Shown in pieces: positions 23,791 through 34,961 of a stretch of 64,000 bases of DNA. Both the position numbers and the translations under genes were made by a program. Position 1 is the stretch's first letter. Every line of letters starts with the position of its first letter. The stretch is from Sipunculus nudus (Eukaryota; Annelida; Sipuncula; Golfingiida; Sipunculidae), in NCBI GenBank assembly GCA_026874595.1, contig CM049314.1, forward strand, positions 75,472,300 through 75,536,299, in the 5' to 3' direction. Below the pieces are notes generated by a model. The model was not told the origin of the DNA. It was given only the letters and a program-made list of their open reading frames with translations, and searched no databases.

Positions 23791-24680
23791 GTAAGGTAGT
23801 TCTAAGCAACTAGCTCGGGGCCTCTATCTTTCCATGGCCACCACAGGAGATACAGTACTGCATAAAAGTAATCCTTAAAGGGGCCTGTCTGATATTTATT
23901 TACATAAAGATAATTCCTTGAACCTTTTATACAAATATGCCAGGAAATGCCAACCCCACTGCACACAGGCTGTACGTTTGTTTAATATCTTAATGTTTCT
24001 AAGATGGGGGGGGGGGCTGCCAAAAGAGTCAAGGTCATTCAGCAAGGATATCTGGTGGCAAATCGGAGGAACCAGTTTTGAAAAGGGCGGTTTGCATCTA
24101 AGTACTTCTCAGCTCTTGGACATATGCTACCATCCACCTTGGGTTGATGTGGTTTTCCTGCTGTCAACATTGGCGCATATACTATGTTTACAAATAGCTT
24201 GAAGATAAACATACATCTCAAACATCTATCACAGAGGTGTTATTATAAGAACTTTTCTTAACAGGAATTATCTGCAGTACTATAATTCATTAACATATAT
24301 GCAGAGTAAGCTAGAAATCACATAAATTTTACAGAAAAGTAAAGAATTACAATACTTTTACTGCTGATGTTGCAACGTCTCGTGTTGCTAATTGTTACAG
24401 AAAAAATTTGATTAAATAATCATTACCAAAAGGGAATAATTATGTTTTTTCCATCTTTCTACCATCAAGGCTCTGACAGCAATGCTTTCAGGTACCTTTC
24501 TTCATCAAGCTACTGATGATAATAATGAATAAGGCAATTGCAACTAAACAAATGACTCCCATAACTTCCTTTAAATAACTGATGAACCACCTATTGCTAC
24601 TCTAGATCAAACATTAATATTACTAGAAGGGAATCAGGAATATGACCAATCATTTAAGCCTTGTAAACCTATCCATTTTT
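23791..24680 (+). other. Intron sequence, unique, with an 11-nt poly(G)
   Basis: No exon recognised. A poly(G) tract of 11 lies at 24006-24016 inside an open stretch (23918-24202) that has no domain similarity I can name. It ends where the Rep-A copy starts. Confidence 0.5.
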
Positions 24681-25598
24681 AGCGAACCTGTGAGCTTATG
24701 CGATGGTGTGGAGTTGTCCGTAGTCTGTCATGTGTCGTGCGTCGTCTGTACATTAACCATAGCTATCTCAAAAACTGCAGGAGTTAGCATCACCAATTTT
24801 TTGCAAATAATCAGTCATCCAAAAAAACTATATCGGATTTTGTTTATTTTTTTTCTAACTGCATTTTCTTAGATTTTATAGGGAAAAAGCTAAAAAAGCT
24901 TTAAAAATCTTCTTACCCGCAACTGTTCAGCCGAATTGTCCAATATTTCACAGAAATGATCCATGGAACAATCTCTTTCAAGTTTGTTCAAATGGTTTCA
25001 GTTAGGAGATTTTTGGCCGAGATACAGGAGGTTGAATTTTGTTAACTGTGCAAAAAAGCATATTAAAATTGAAATCTCAGAAACAGCTGTAGCTATCATC
25101 ACCAAATTTTATGCCAATGTTGGTCACATAGGTCATATCTGAAATTGAGGTATTGGTGGCGCCACCTGCATCGGCCTTTTTTGTACAGGGGGTCATCAGT
25201 GCCTGTATCACACTGAGGGCTACAAAAAACTTATATAAAAACCATATGGCCAAAATGTTTAATATCACACAGAAATGATCCTAGGGTAGTGCTTTCTGAA
25301 GTATGTTCAAATGGTCACTTTTCAGTGATTTTTGGCTAATTTATGGGAAGCTGAATTTAGTCATATACCATAACATCCCATTTTAGCTCAGTGGCTACAA
25401 AGATCTTCTTCTCAAAAACCACTGGGCCAATTTCTTAAATCTCACACATTAATTATCCTCAGATGGTGATAATTCAAGTTTATTCAAATGGTTTTTGGTT
25501 CAGTGCTTTTTGGCTGAGTTACGGGAAGTTGAACTTAGCCAGTTTGCTGTATCATCCTATATGAGTTAGAAACCTGCAAAACATTTTTCAACTGATGC
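24681..25598 (+). repeat. Rep-A copy 4, 5' part (interrupted by Gypsy-1)
   Basis: Starts AGCGAACCTGTGAGCTTATG. It is interrupted at 25598 by Gypsy-1 and resumes at 30824. A perfect GGTGGCGCCACC lies at 25155-25166. The flanks join to match the uninterrupted text at about 18006-18060. Confidence 0.75.
25594..25598 (+). repeat. Target-site duplication GATGC (left)
   Basis: GATGC directly precedes the 5' LTR and is repeated at 30824-30828 after the 3' LTR. Five bp fits Ty3/gypsy integration. Confidence 0.85.
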
Positions 25599-25640
25599 TG
25601 TTGTATCTACCTCTGTTCATACCAGACTCTGGTTAGTGTT

Positions 25641-25647
25641 TATAAAG
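25641..25647 (+). promoter_or_regulatory. Putative TATA box in Gypsy-1 LTR
   Basis: TATAAAG, conserved in the 3' LTR at 30679-30685. Confidence 0.5.
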
Positions 25648-25721
25648 TCACACCAGCTTACTGCCCGGTGCCGCCCCCTGGTGACCGTACTATATACTAC
25701 GCCAATGTACATATGTGCTCC

Positions 25722-25727
25722 AATAAA
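25722..25727 (+). terminator. Putative polyadenylation signal in Gypsy-1 LTR
   Basis: AATAAA, conserved in the 3' LTR at 30758-30763, about 75 bp downstream of the TATA box. Confidence 0.5.
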
Positions 25728-25787
25728 CCAGTCATGGACATAGCAGTCTTCTCGCTTCATTTTACCACAACATAAGCCAATATAACA

Positions 25788-25805
25788 TGGTGGCAGCGGC
25801 GTAAG
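25788..25805 (+). promoter_or_regulatory. Gypsy-1 primer-binding site
   Basis: TGGTGGCAGCGGCGTAAG starts right after the LTR, with the TGG that pairs with a tRNA CCA end. I cannot name the tRNA. Confidence 0.6.
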
Positions 25806-26102
25806 TGATACAGCCCATGTCTAGAAAATATGAGAAATGCACAACAACAATAGCAGAACCTCACAAGTGACATAAAGACCGTGGGTACCGTAAGTCACCT
25901 ATTATCGCCCACCTGGAAGCCAGATAATCCTCCATTATCACCCAGTAACCATGCCGCTAAGCTTTGTAACCGCCAGTTCAGCAACTATGCCACGACCATA
26001 GACATTCCAGTCCTTTGTCAAACAGCTGCATACAAGTATCATATATTATGCACAGTGAAATTGAAAAGTATCAGTCATTCAGAGCCCATCAAGTAAATCA
26101 TC

Positions 26103-26882
26103 ATGGCATGTGCAAATGACCCAACTGGTGTCAAACCACCATCATTCAACTGGGATGCAGTGGACTTGCCTCATGAATTTAAACAGTTCAAACGATATTG
26201 TGAACTCATGCTTACTACAACCACTTTCTCAAATAAGGGTGAAGCAGAAATAGTGAACTATATATTGCTCTGGATGGGCCCTAAAGCTGTCGAGATATTT
26301 GACAATTGGACTAATATTACCACTGAAGACAGGGGAAAGAAAGACAAAGTTTGGGCTGCATTTGCAGAATATTTCCAGCCAAAGTCAAATTTTAGGCTTG
26401 CAAGATTCCAGCTTCGAGAAATGAAGCAACAAGATGGTGAACCTATCATTGCATTTGTCACACGCCTGAAGTCCCAAGCACACAAGTGCAACTTTCCCGA
26501 CCCAGATGCTGTCGAGGACAACTTGATAGATCAGGTTATCAAGGGTGTTAAACACAGTTACGTGCGGAAACAGCTACTTGACCATGACCCACACATTCTC
26601 ACCCTCGACAAAGCCGAACAGTATGCTCGAACATATGAGTGTACCCAAACACAGTTAAAACAGTTTGGACACTCTCCAGTGGGTAGTTCCGTTGATGCCA
26701 TTCGCCAACAGTCACGTTCACGCACACCACGTCGATTCAATACTAAATCTAACCGATGCAAATACTGTGCTGGTGAGCCTCATCCACGTCAACAATGCCC
26801 AGCCAGTGGGCAAGAGTGTCATCATTGTCACAAAAAAGGACATTGGAGCCAAGCTTGTCTTAGCAACTGTCGTCGCAGTTAG
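26103..26882 (+). CDS. gag: Gypsy-1 Gag (capsid and nucleocapsid)
   Basis: A 259-codon frame starts with ATG in the context ATCATCATGG. Residues about 20-190 fit a retrotransposon capsid (WDAVDLPHEFKQFKRYCEL, LLWMGPKAVEIFDNW, LARFQLREMKQ, DNLIDQVIKGVK). Two zinc knuckles follow: CKYCAGEPHPRQQC and CHHCHKKGHWSQAC, both C-x2-C-x4-H-x4-C. A TAG stop ends it at 26880, but the same frame continues as a Gln/Arg/Ser-rich linker into the protease. So Gag and Pol were probably one polyprotein, or separated by stop readthrough. Confidence 0.88.
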   Translation: MACANDPTGVKPPSFNWDAVDLPHEFKQFKRYCELMLTTTTFSNKGEAEIVNYILLWMGPKAVEIFDNWTNITTEDRGKKDKVWAAFAEYFQPKSNFRLARFQLREMKQQDGEPIIAFVTRLKSQAHKCNFPDPDAVEDNLIDQVIKGVKHSYVRKQLLDHDPHILTLDKAEQYARTYECTQTQLKQFGHSPVGSSVDAIRQQSRSRTPRRFNTKSNRCKYCAGEPHPRQQCPASGQECHHCHKKGHWSQACLSNCRRS

Positions 26883-27302
26883 TCACGCAATTCTCGTCAA
26901 ACGAGGGGCAACCAGTCAAGTCAACAGTCATCGCGCAGGGGCAACAACAGAGGCCAACAACAGTGACGAGCAGATGTTCATCATGTCCAGCAGGAAGAAG
27001 ACGTGCCAACAGATGAATTGGAGCACCTATCTTTCAATATGATTAATCACAGTGTAGATGCCGAAAGGACAGAGGCATACGCTAAAATCCAAATCAAACC
27101 GTATTCAAATAGCGAACGTTTCACAAACCTCGAAGGGAAAGCAGATACGGGGGCACAAGGTAATGTCCTGCCGCTCAGGACATACCGCCGTATATTCCCC
27201 AAAGCAATGGACCAGGATGGCCTCCCCACAATCACAAAACCCAGTGACACTTAGTTAACAGCATACAATGGAACACGCATTCCGCAGTATGGGACCATTA
27301 CA
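26883..27302 (+). pseudogene. Gypsy-1 linker and protease region, two in-frame stops
   Basis: Same frame as Gag and Pol. A TGA at 26964-26966 (a CpG-type CGA-to-TGA change would produce it) and a TAG at 27253-27255 interrupt it. Between them lies the aspartic protease active site ADTGAQGNVLP near 27145 followed by YRRIFP. After the TAG the text LTAYNGTRI is a recognisable continuation of the protease fold. Confidence 0.8.
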
Positions 27303-30281
27303 ATGCCATGTAGTTATTCTCAATGTGACTATATTGATTGTATTTTCCATGTAGCTGATACCCCAGGACCTGTCATATTTGGTTTACCTACATGTACTCA
27401 GCTAGGTCTTGTATCCATGCATTGTGCTGTATCTTCCATTCCAGGTCCAGCTTCAGAGTTTCCACTCCAAAGTCTCAATGATGTGCAAGCAAATTATCCA
27501 GAGTGTTTCAAAGGGCTAGGTTGTTTTGAAGGCACACATCGACTGACAATCAAGGAGGGCAGTCAGCCTGTGATCCACCCACCACATCGAGCACCAATAC
27601 AACTTCAGGAGAAAATACGAGCTGAATTGGATCGTATGCTTGATCTCGACGTGATCCGTCCAGTGGACGAACCAACGGATTGGGTGTCAAGTATCACATA
27701 TGTGCATAAGGCAGATGGATCTCTTAGAATTTGTCTTGACCCTAAGGACTTAAACAATGCCCTAAAACGAGGTCAACACCATATCCCAACAGTTGACGAG
27801 CTCACCCACAAATTAGCAAATATGAAAGTTTTTAGCAAACTTGACGCCAAATCAGGCTACTGGAGTGTACAGTTAGATACTGAAAGCCAACTGCTCACAA
27901 CTTTCAACAGTCCTTACGGAAGATTCTGTTTCAAGCAACTTCCATTCGGGTTAAAGACAAGTCAAGATATATTCCAACAAGCCATGGATAGAATCCTCAA
28001 CAATCTACCTGGTGTTTTGTCAATAGCTGATGACATTCGTGTGTTTGGAACAGATATGGCTGAACATAACAGAAATCTTCATGGTTTGTTACAACGGGCA
28101 AAGGAAAAAGGTCTTATATTTAACCCACAGAAGTGCCAGATTGTCAAGGATGAGATTACATTTTTTTGCAATATCTACAGCAAGAACGGAGTTCGCCCAG
28201 ATGCAAAGAAGGTTAGTGCCATATCTGACCTAGCAGCTCCAGCAAACGTCAAGGAATTACAAACATTCCTGGGACTAGTTGTTTATCTAGCGCCATTTAT
28301 TCCAAAGCTCAGTGACACCAACTCATCACTGAGAAATCTACTCCACAAAGATACACCATACCAGTGGCAACATGAACACCAAAAAGCTTTTGAACAGTTG
28401 AAATATCAAGTGAGGAATGCACAGGAATTGAAGTACTTCAACCCCAACAAGCAAACAGTCCTTCAGGTCGATGCCAGCCAAGAGGCACTAGGAGCTGTCC
28501 TAACACAAGAGGGCCAACCAATACTGTTTGCATCAAAGAGCCTCACTGAAACGGAAAAGAGGTATGCCAACATAGAGCGTGAGCTTCTGGCATGCGTATT
28601 TGGAGCAGAACGTTTCCATACTTACCTGTATGGGAAACCATTCCTGATAGAATCGGATCATCGTCAGCTCGAGATGATCAGTAAGAAGAATTTGACTGCA
28701 GCTCCACCGCGTCTTCAACGGATGCTATTGCGTCTGCAACGCTACGACTATCAAATCACATATCGCCCTGGGAGAGAAATGGTTTTGGCAGACAGTCTCT
28801 CTAGATTGCCAAAAACTACCCAGGACAAGGAGATCAACCTAGAAAAGCATGTATGCTTCTTACAGTTCAGTGAACCCAAACTAATTGAACTCAGGGAAGA
28901 GACAAAGCATGACCCATCACTCCAAATTCTCATGAAGCACATCATGTCAGGCTTCCCAGAGAAGAGTCGCGATATTCACGGAAGCATTCGTGACTTTTGG
29001 TCATTCCGAGATGAGTTAAGCGTTGAAAATGGGGTTATTCTGAAGGGCCAGCAAGTACTGATACCTCAGGCGCTCAGAGATGATTACCTGTCCAAGATAC
29101 ATGAAGGACATCTCGGGATCACCCGTTGCCAGCAAAGAGCCAGATCTACCATATACTGGCCAGGGATTAATAAAGATATCACAAACATGGTAGAACAATG
29201 CATAAAATGTCAGACCCATCAAGCATCACAACCAAAGGAGCCAATGATGCCTATCACACCTAACGTCCCGAACATACCCTGGCATACCATTGGGACAGGT
29301 CTGTTTACCCTAGATGGCACAGATTTCCTGATCATAGCTGATTATCACACAAAGTACCTGTTTGTGGAGAAACTTAACAACAGCACCACCAGCAAGGCTA
29401 TAGCAGAGAAAACGGATTACATTTTCTCTCTGTTTGGAATCCCAAACACAATAATTTCTGACAACGGACCACAATTTATAGGCAAAGCCTATCAGTCTCT
29501 CATCCAACAACACAACATAACCCATACAACAAGCTCTCCACATCATCCAAAGTCTCATGGGTTTATTGAACGGATGATACGCACAGCGAAAGCATTGATC
29601 AGAAAGTCACCTTCGGACTCAAACAAGGCATTTCTGGTATACAGAACCACACCACTTGGACCACAATCACCTTCGCCAGCAGAATTGATGTTTGGTCGCA
29701 AACTTCAAGTAAACCTACCAATCTACACTCAAACAACTGTCTCTGACAAACTGACAGAGATGAGAGTGCATAGGGAGGAGAAGAGTGAGGATCGATACAA
29801 TATGACCAGTCACGAGCTCCCTGACCTGAGTATAAACCAGCCGATCTTCTACCAGGATGTTGCTAGCAAGAGATGGTCTCCTGGCTATATCATAGGGTAT
29901 GGCCCAGAAGCTAGGTCGTATACCATTCGCTGTCTCACCTCTGGCCGATACCTCAGACGGAACCGTGTACTGATTCGACACAGATCTGTTACATTTGCTG
30001 AGGAATCATCCAGTGACTGTAGTCAAACCCCTGACATTGATGTTCAACCAATGCCAAGTGTCGATCACCCACCTAGGCCTGTTACTCCTAGTTCAGGACA
30101 GACCAACACCAGGCTAACGCCAACTAGTACAGTGAACACTCAAACTCCAACCAAATCCATTTTGAGGAATACATCAGAATCACGAAATCCTCAACCCCAG
30201 CAAAACACCAACCGCCAGCCAGCCGTGATCAGTCGAGTTTCCGGTCGGGTCATCAGACCACCTGAGCGTTATGAGAATTGA
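27303..30281 (+). CDS. pol: Gypsy-1 Pol: RT, RNase H, integrase (integrase Asp lost)
   Basis: A 992-codon open frame; the true frame opens just after the TAG at 27253. RT: ADGSLRICLDPKDLN, FSKLDAKSGYWSVQLD, LPFGLKTSQDIFQ and the catalytic box IADDI near residue 241. RNase H: VDASQEALGAVL near 389, IERELLA, SDHRQL. Integrase: HEGHLGI..C-x2-C zinc domain near 600-640, then the core. The first catalytic Asp is expected in a G-T-D-L-F context, but codon 29298-29300 is GGT, giving GTGLF (residue 666). The second Asp (ISDNGPQF, residue 720) and the Glu 35 residues later (GFIERM) are present. The C-terminal tail has SGRVIRPPERY. The frame is otherwise long and clean. Confidence 0.9.
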   Translation: MPCSYSQCDYIDCIFHVADTPGPVIFGLPTCTQLGLVSMHCAVSSIPGPASEFPLQSLNDVQANYPECFKGLGCFEGTHRLTIKEGSQPVIHPPHRAPIQLQEKIRAELDRMLDLDVIRPVDEPTDWVSSITYVHKADGSLRICLDPKDLNNALKRGQHHIPTVDELTHKLANMKVFSKLDAKSGYWSVQLDTESQLLTTFNSPYGRFCFKQLPFGLKTSQDIFQQAMDRILNNLPGVLSIADDIRVFGTDMAEHNRNLHGLLQRAKEKGLIFNPQKCQIVKDEITFFCNIYSKNGVRPDAKKVSAISDLAAPANVKELQTFLGLVVYLAPFIPKLSDTNSSLRNLLHKDTPYQWQHEHQKAFEQLKYQVRNAQELKYFNPNKQTVLQVDASQEALGAVLTQEGQPILFASKSLTETEKRYANIERELLACVFGAERFHTYLYGKPFLIESDHRQLEMISKKNLTAAPPRLQRMLLRLQRYDYQITYRPGREMVLADSLSRLPKTTQDKEINLEKHVCFLQFSEPKLIELREETKHDPSLQILMKHIMSGFPEKSRDIHGSIRDFWSFRDELSVENGVILKGQQVLIPQALRDDYLSKIHEGHLGITRCQQRARSTIYWPGINKDITNMVEQCIKCQTHQASQPKEPMMPITPNVPNIPWHTIGTGLFTLDGTDFLIIADYHTKYLFVEKLNNSTTSKAIAEKTDYIFSLFGIPNTIISDNGPQFIGKAYQSLIQQHNITHTTSSPHHPKSHGFIERMIRTAKALIRKSPSDSNKAFLVYRTTPLGPQSPSPAELMFGRKLQVNLPIYTQTTVSDKLTEMRVHREEKSEDRYNMTSHELPDLSINQPIFYQDVASKRWSPGYIIGYGPEARSYTIRCLTSGRYLRRNRVLIRHRSVTFAEESSSDCSQTPDIDVQPMPSVDHPPRPVTPSSGQTNTRLTPTSTVNTQTPTKSILRNTSESRNPQPQQNTNRQPAVISRVSGRVIRPPERYEN

Positions 30282-30636
30282 TCACTTTATGTGTGCATGT
30301 ATCTATAGTGAATTATTTGTGCAAATAGATACATAACATGATAGTGTGTTATGCAAAACATATGTAGTGTTTATATATGCTTGTAGTGACTTTAGTGTCA
30401 TGTGAAATATGTCCAAGTACATGGTATAATATTTCTAATATCCATACATGTTTGCTATTTAAATCCATATGTGTGTATGTTTCTGAGCTCACACACAAGT
30501 GGTAGTGATAATCTGTGATTTGTTAAAGCGAAATTTAAATGTGTAAGTTTTCAGCGTGCTGTAGTTGAACATATTAGTACCAATCGTTATTTTTGGTCAG
30601 TTCAGAAAGTTTCCATTTTCTTCATAAAAAGGAGGA
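30282..30636 (+). other. Gypsy-1 3' untranslated region and polypurine tract
   Basis: No ORF. The tract TAAAAAGGAGGA at 30625-30636 abuts the 3' LTR and is the likely plus-strand primer. Confidence 0.75.
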
Positions 30637-30823
30637 TGTTGTATCTACCTCTGTTCATACCAGACTCTGGTTAGTGTTTATAAAGTCACACCAGCTTACC
30701 GCCAGGTGCCGCCCCCTGGTGACCGTACCATATACTACGCCAATGTACATGTGCTCCAATAAACCAGTCATGGACATAGCAGTCTTCTCGCTTCATTTTA
30801 CCACAACATAAGCCAATATAACA
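30637..30823 (+). repeat. Gypsy-1 3' LTR
   Basis: 187 bp, same ends as the 5' LTR. Differences seen: two in the TTACTGCCCGG / TTACCGCCAGG segment, one in GTACTATATA / GTACCATATA, and a 2-bp AT indel near GTACAT. Confidence 0.92.
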
Positions 30824-31660
30824 GATGCCACTGAAGCCAGTTTGTGAAATATTTTACAAGCATAATTTTTACAATAATTCTTATAATAATTGTCATTAAT
30901 GGTTCTACATGAATGATTTTTGGCTGAATTATGGAGATTGAAATGAGTCATTTACCATATATGTTAGCTGTGTGATGCCTGGCACCAGTTTATCAGCATC
31001 AATTACATCATGCCATTAGACATTAAGATTTCAGGTTATCTTTGGTTAATATTGACAAGAAAGTTTTTTTAAAAGCTTTTAAAAAATTTAGATTTATGAT
31101 TTAAGTTATTCATCATACCAGGCAATGTTACAATTATGGATATTCAGCTCTCTGTGGCTATAAAGACAACTGTACGTGGATTATAAATTATTGGTATCCC
31201 TACTCGGCGGCAACTGCCTTACTAACCTAAGCCTTGTCAGCCCAGTGCATCAAACTTTGGGGAAGTTTGATGTATTGGACTGATATTTTGACCTGTCAAT
31301 GCGTGTTTGATGGTATTCTCATTTACAAGACAGGTGGTGCCTCGTACATTGACTTTTGCACAGTGTATGTGCCTGCTTATTTCTACAGAGGAATTTGATA
31401 TATCAATCTGAAAATTGACAAATGTGTATATCTCTGATAGCTTCGTTGTATAAAAGACTGGTGGTGCCAACTACAATCGTTTTTGTGTTGTGTGCACCCA
31501 TGCCAGAATTTCACCAGTGATGTTTGTGTTATTGTTTTTCTCATTCAGAATGTTTAGTACTTGCATTGTTCATATACATGAAAAGTAATGGTCAAGCATT
31601 GAAGCATTATACCTGGTGTATTTCCCAATGCACAGGTTTGCATTAGGCCTGTAGGCCTTG
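30824..31660 (+). repeat. Rep-A copy 4, 3' part
   Basis: Begins with the second GATGC and continues the Rep-A text broken at 25598 (CCACTGAAGCCAGTTTGT). It ends GCACAGGTTTGCATTAGGCC with the hairpin and a T run. Confidence 0.75.
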
Positions 31661-31673
31661 TTTTGGTATTTTT

Positions 31674-33414
31674 AGCGAACCTGTGAGCTCATACGATGGT
31701 GTGGCATGGTCCATCTTCTGTATGTAAACCCATACTATATCAAAAACTGCAGGAGCTAGCATCCCCAAATTGTATGCAGAAAATCAATCATCTAAACAAC
31801 TATTTCGGATTTTCCTTATTTTTGTAAGCTGCACTTACTTAGATTTTATAGGGAAAAGTATAAAACCTTTCAAATATTCTTCCCCAAAAAGTTTAGCCAA
31901 ATTTTTCAATGTTTCACTGAAATAATCCCTGAAACAATCTTTCACAAATTTGTTCAAATGGTTCCAGTTTGGTGAATTTGGGGTGAGTTACAGGAAGCTG
32001 AACGTAGTCTGACCTAAAGGGGATACTAAAATTACATTATCAGAAATGGCTGGAGCTATCATCTTCAAATTTTATGTAAATATTGGCCACATGAGTCATA
32101 TCTGAAATTGAGGTATTGGTTGCGCCACCTGCATCAACCTTTTGTGTATGGGTTCATAACATTCAGTCAGATCCCAGAGAAGAGCTCTCTTAAGGTTGTT
32201 CAAATGGTCCTGGTTCAATGAATTTGAGTTACCGGTACAGGAATCTGAAATTAGTCATTTGTCAAAGCAAGCATTCTAACAAAACTGTCTCAGAAACAAA
32301 ACATGTTTTATGCCAATGTTTGTCACATGAGTCATATCTGAAATTGGGGTATTGGTGGCACCACCTGCATCAGCCTTTTTTGTACATGGTCATCGGTGCC
32401 TGTATCATACTGAGGGCTACAACAAAACTTCTTCTCTGAAACCATATGGCCAAATTGTTTAATATCGCACAGAAATGATCCTAGGGTAGTGCTTTCTGAA
32501 GTTTGTTCAACTGGTCTCTGTTCAGTGGTTTTTGGCTGAGTTATGGGAAGCTAAATTTAGTCAGATGGCATAACAGCCCATTTTATCTCAGTTGCTACAA
32601 AGATCTCCTTCTTAAAAACCACTGGGCCAAATTCTTAAATCTCGGACATTAATTTCCTCAGATATTGATTATTAAGTTTGTTCAAATGGTTTTGGTTTAG
32701 TGCTTTTTGGCTGAGTTACAGGAAGCTAAACTTAGCCAGTTTGCTGTATCTTCCTATATGAGTTATAAACCTGCAAAACGTTTTTTGACTGACGCCACAG
32801 AAACCAATTTGTTTAATATTTTTCAAGAATAATCCCCACAATTATTCTTATAATAATTGTCTTTAATGGTTCCACATGAATGACTTTTGGCTGAATTATG
32901 GGGATTGAATTGATTCATTTTACCATATTTGTTAGCAGTTACATCTATCCTAGCACTAGTTTATCAGAATCTATTACATCATGCCACTAGACATTTAGAT
33001 TCCTGGTTAAATAGCTTGGCAGACTGCCAATTATTTCAGATTATGCAACAAGCCAAAGGTCAGCCTGGATCTATTTATAGTTTTGGCAGACTGGCAACTA
33101 TACCAGATAAAAGAACAGGTAAAGAGTTCACTCAGTGCAGCCAGGTAAAGGTCAAGAGTTAACCCAGTGCAGTAGCTGCATTCTATTTATAGCTTTGGCA
33201 GACTGCCCACTGTGTCAGATTAGGCACCAAAGGCCAGTCTGGATCTAATTATAGCTTTGGCAAACAGCAAACGTTGTCAATTTATGCAACAGGTCAAGAG
33301 TTCACTAAGTGCAGCCAGGTACAGGTAAAAATTCCCAGATGAATGTGATATATCAGCCTGAAATACCTTGTGTATAAACCTTTGCACAGGTTCGCATTAT
33401 GCCTGTAGGCCTTT
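31674..33414 (+). repeat. Rep-A copy 5, internally shortened
   Basis: Starts AGCGAACCTGTGAGCTCATA only about 14 bp after the previous copy ends, so two Rep-A copies are in tandem. It ends GCACAGGTTCGCATTATGCC. At 1.74 kb it lacks more than 1 kb of the full-length interior. Confidence 0.7.
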
Positions 33415-33482
33415 TTACAAAAAATATCCTAGGGAAGGGTTCTCTCAATTTATCAGAACAGATTGGGTTCATTTCTTTTTAT

Positions 33483-34961
33483 AGCTCAGCTGACTGAAAG
33501 GCATCTGAACTATAGCGATCACCCTTTGTCCATTGTCCGGCCAGCCATTCATTAACAGGGCACAAAACGTGCCACCTGTATTTATCTTCAAATAACGCCT
33601 CATCTGTTAACAGTGCACAAATATTAATTGCTGGATCTAGAATCATATCTTCATACTTTACATCTCCGCAGGTCCATGAAAAGTCTGAAATTTGGTCTCC
33701 GTTACCCATATCCTCAAAGCCAGTGGGCTCGTGAGAACCCCCCCCCCCCCCCCCAGATAATTAAAAATGTGATACAAAAGTTCCAGTATGTGAATTACAT
33801 ATCGATCCTGAAATGTTTCATCAGTTCATGCAGACTTGTTGCACGATCTGTATTTTTTTATTTTATTTAAGCATTTTTTCATTTTAAGACCTTCAAATAA
33901 AGTTGACATCCATTAACGAGTCACAAATCTTAATCGTTTGATCTAGAATCTTCTACCTTCACACCCAGGTAAGTCAATAAAAAATCTAATTTTTGTCTCT
34001 ATTTTAAGATAAAGCGTGGTCTGTTAACAGGGCCCAAATCTGCACTGTTTGACCTAGAATCTTCTCACTTATCAAGTCTTCATGGAAACCTGAAATAAGG
34101 TCTATTTTACCCATATCCTCCAAGCTATGGGGCTTGTAAGTACCCCCTAGAATATTTAAAAATTTTATATATAAGCTCAAGGATGTGAATAACTAATGCA
34201 TTGATTTCCATGATACTTTGCACGCCTATTGATCATGGAGTGTTTCATCAGTTCCTGCAGACTGCAGCTATTGGGCTTGTCAGTTACCCCCAGAATAATT
34301 GTATCTGCCAAAACAGAGTTTTGCGGATACTATGTTTTTGCACAGGTTCCGCCGCAATGGCCACCAACACAGCTGTGTTATTTTCCAGAGAACTCTTCTG
34401 AGACCCTTGGACCAATCTTTCTGAAACCTGGAATAGTTGTTTCCTCACCTACGTAGTTGTGCTAACAAAGACAGGTGGCACCACCTACAATCCTTTCTGT
34501 GCAGTACGAATCTGGGTGTCTTTTAGATAACAGCCCATATCTCAGGATTTGTTCAAGGTATTAGTCTAAAATTTTGCACATGCATAGATGGATTTCCTTG
34601 TAAAACAGAAAGTTGTCACGTAAACCAAAAAGGTGGCGCCACCTACCTTCCCGTTTTAGTAGAATAAACTGATGCCCTTTTCTCAATATGGATCTGACGT
34701 ATTGGCCTGAAATTGTGCATATTTTTTAGCTCTTGGACTCCTCCATCTTGTACTCAAAACTGGTGGCACCATCTGCAGATGTTTTTCCATGTACTTTGGG
34801 TGAAATTTGCTCATATACCAGGAGTTGTTCAAGGTTCAATTGGTCCTCATTTTCTAAAGACTATTCATAAAATTCCCGATTATTTTGCACTCAGGCAGTC
34901 ATTTTTTTTCATCGTCACTTTCTTTGAATTCAGCTGAGCGTCTAGCCCCTTGGGCCACTAG
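33483..34961 (+). repeat. Rep-B copy 3
   Basis: Starts AGCTCAGCTGACTGAAAGGC and ends GAATTCAGCTGAGCG..TGGGCCACTAG, with AGCTCAGCTGA and TCAGCTGAGC inverted at the termini. The flanks (ATTGGGTTCATTTC / TTGGTAGTCATAC..GAAG) are Rep-A-like text, so Rep-B probably inserted into Rep-A. It has a C run of 17 at 33738-33754 and a perfect GGTGGCGCCACC at 34632-34643. Confidence 0.7.

Larger units (their letters stand above)
25599..25787 (+). repeat. Gypsy-1 5' LTR
   Basis: Begins TGTTGTATCTACC, ends ATATAACA (TG..CA). It contains TATAAAG at 25641-25647 as a likely TATA box and AATAAA at 25722-25727 as a likely polyadenylation signal, in the order expected for U3-R-U5. Confidence 0.92.
25599..30823 (+). 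mobile_element. Gypsy-1: Ty3/gypsy LTR retrotransposon, 5.2 kb
   Basis: LTRs at 25599-25787 and 30637-30823, 5-bp target duplication, primer site, gag with two CCHC knuckles, and protease-RT-RNase H-integrase all in one frame. It is inserted in the sense direction in a Rep-A copy within a host intron. LTRs differ by three substitutions and a 2-bp indel by eye, so insertion is fairly recent, but three in-frame stops (26880 TAG, 26964 TGA, 27253 TAG) and a missing integrase Asp make it non-autonomous. The short LTRs, two knuckles and single-frame gag-pol are compatible with Mag-type lineages; that is a guess without a tree. Confidence 0.9.
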
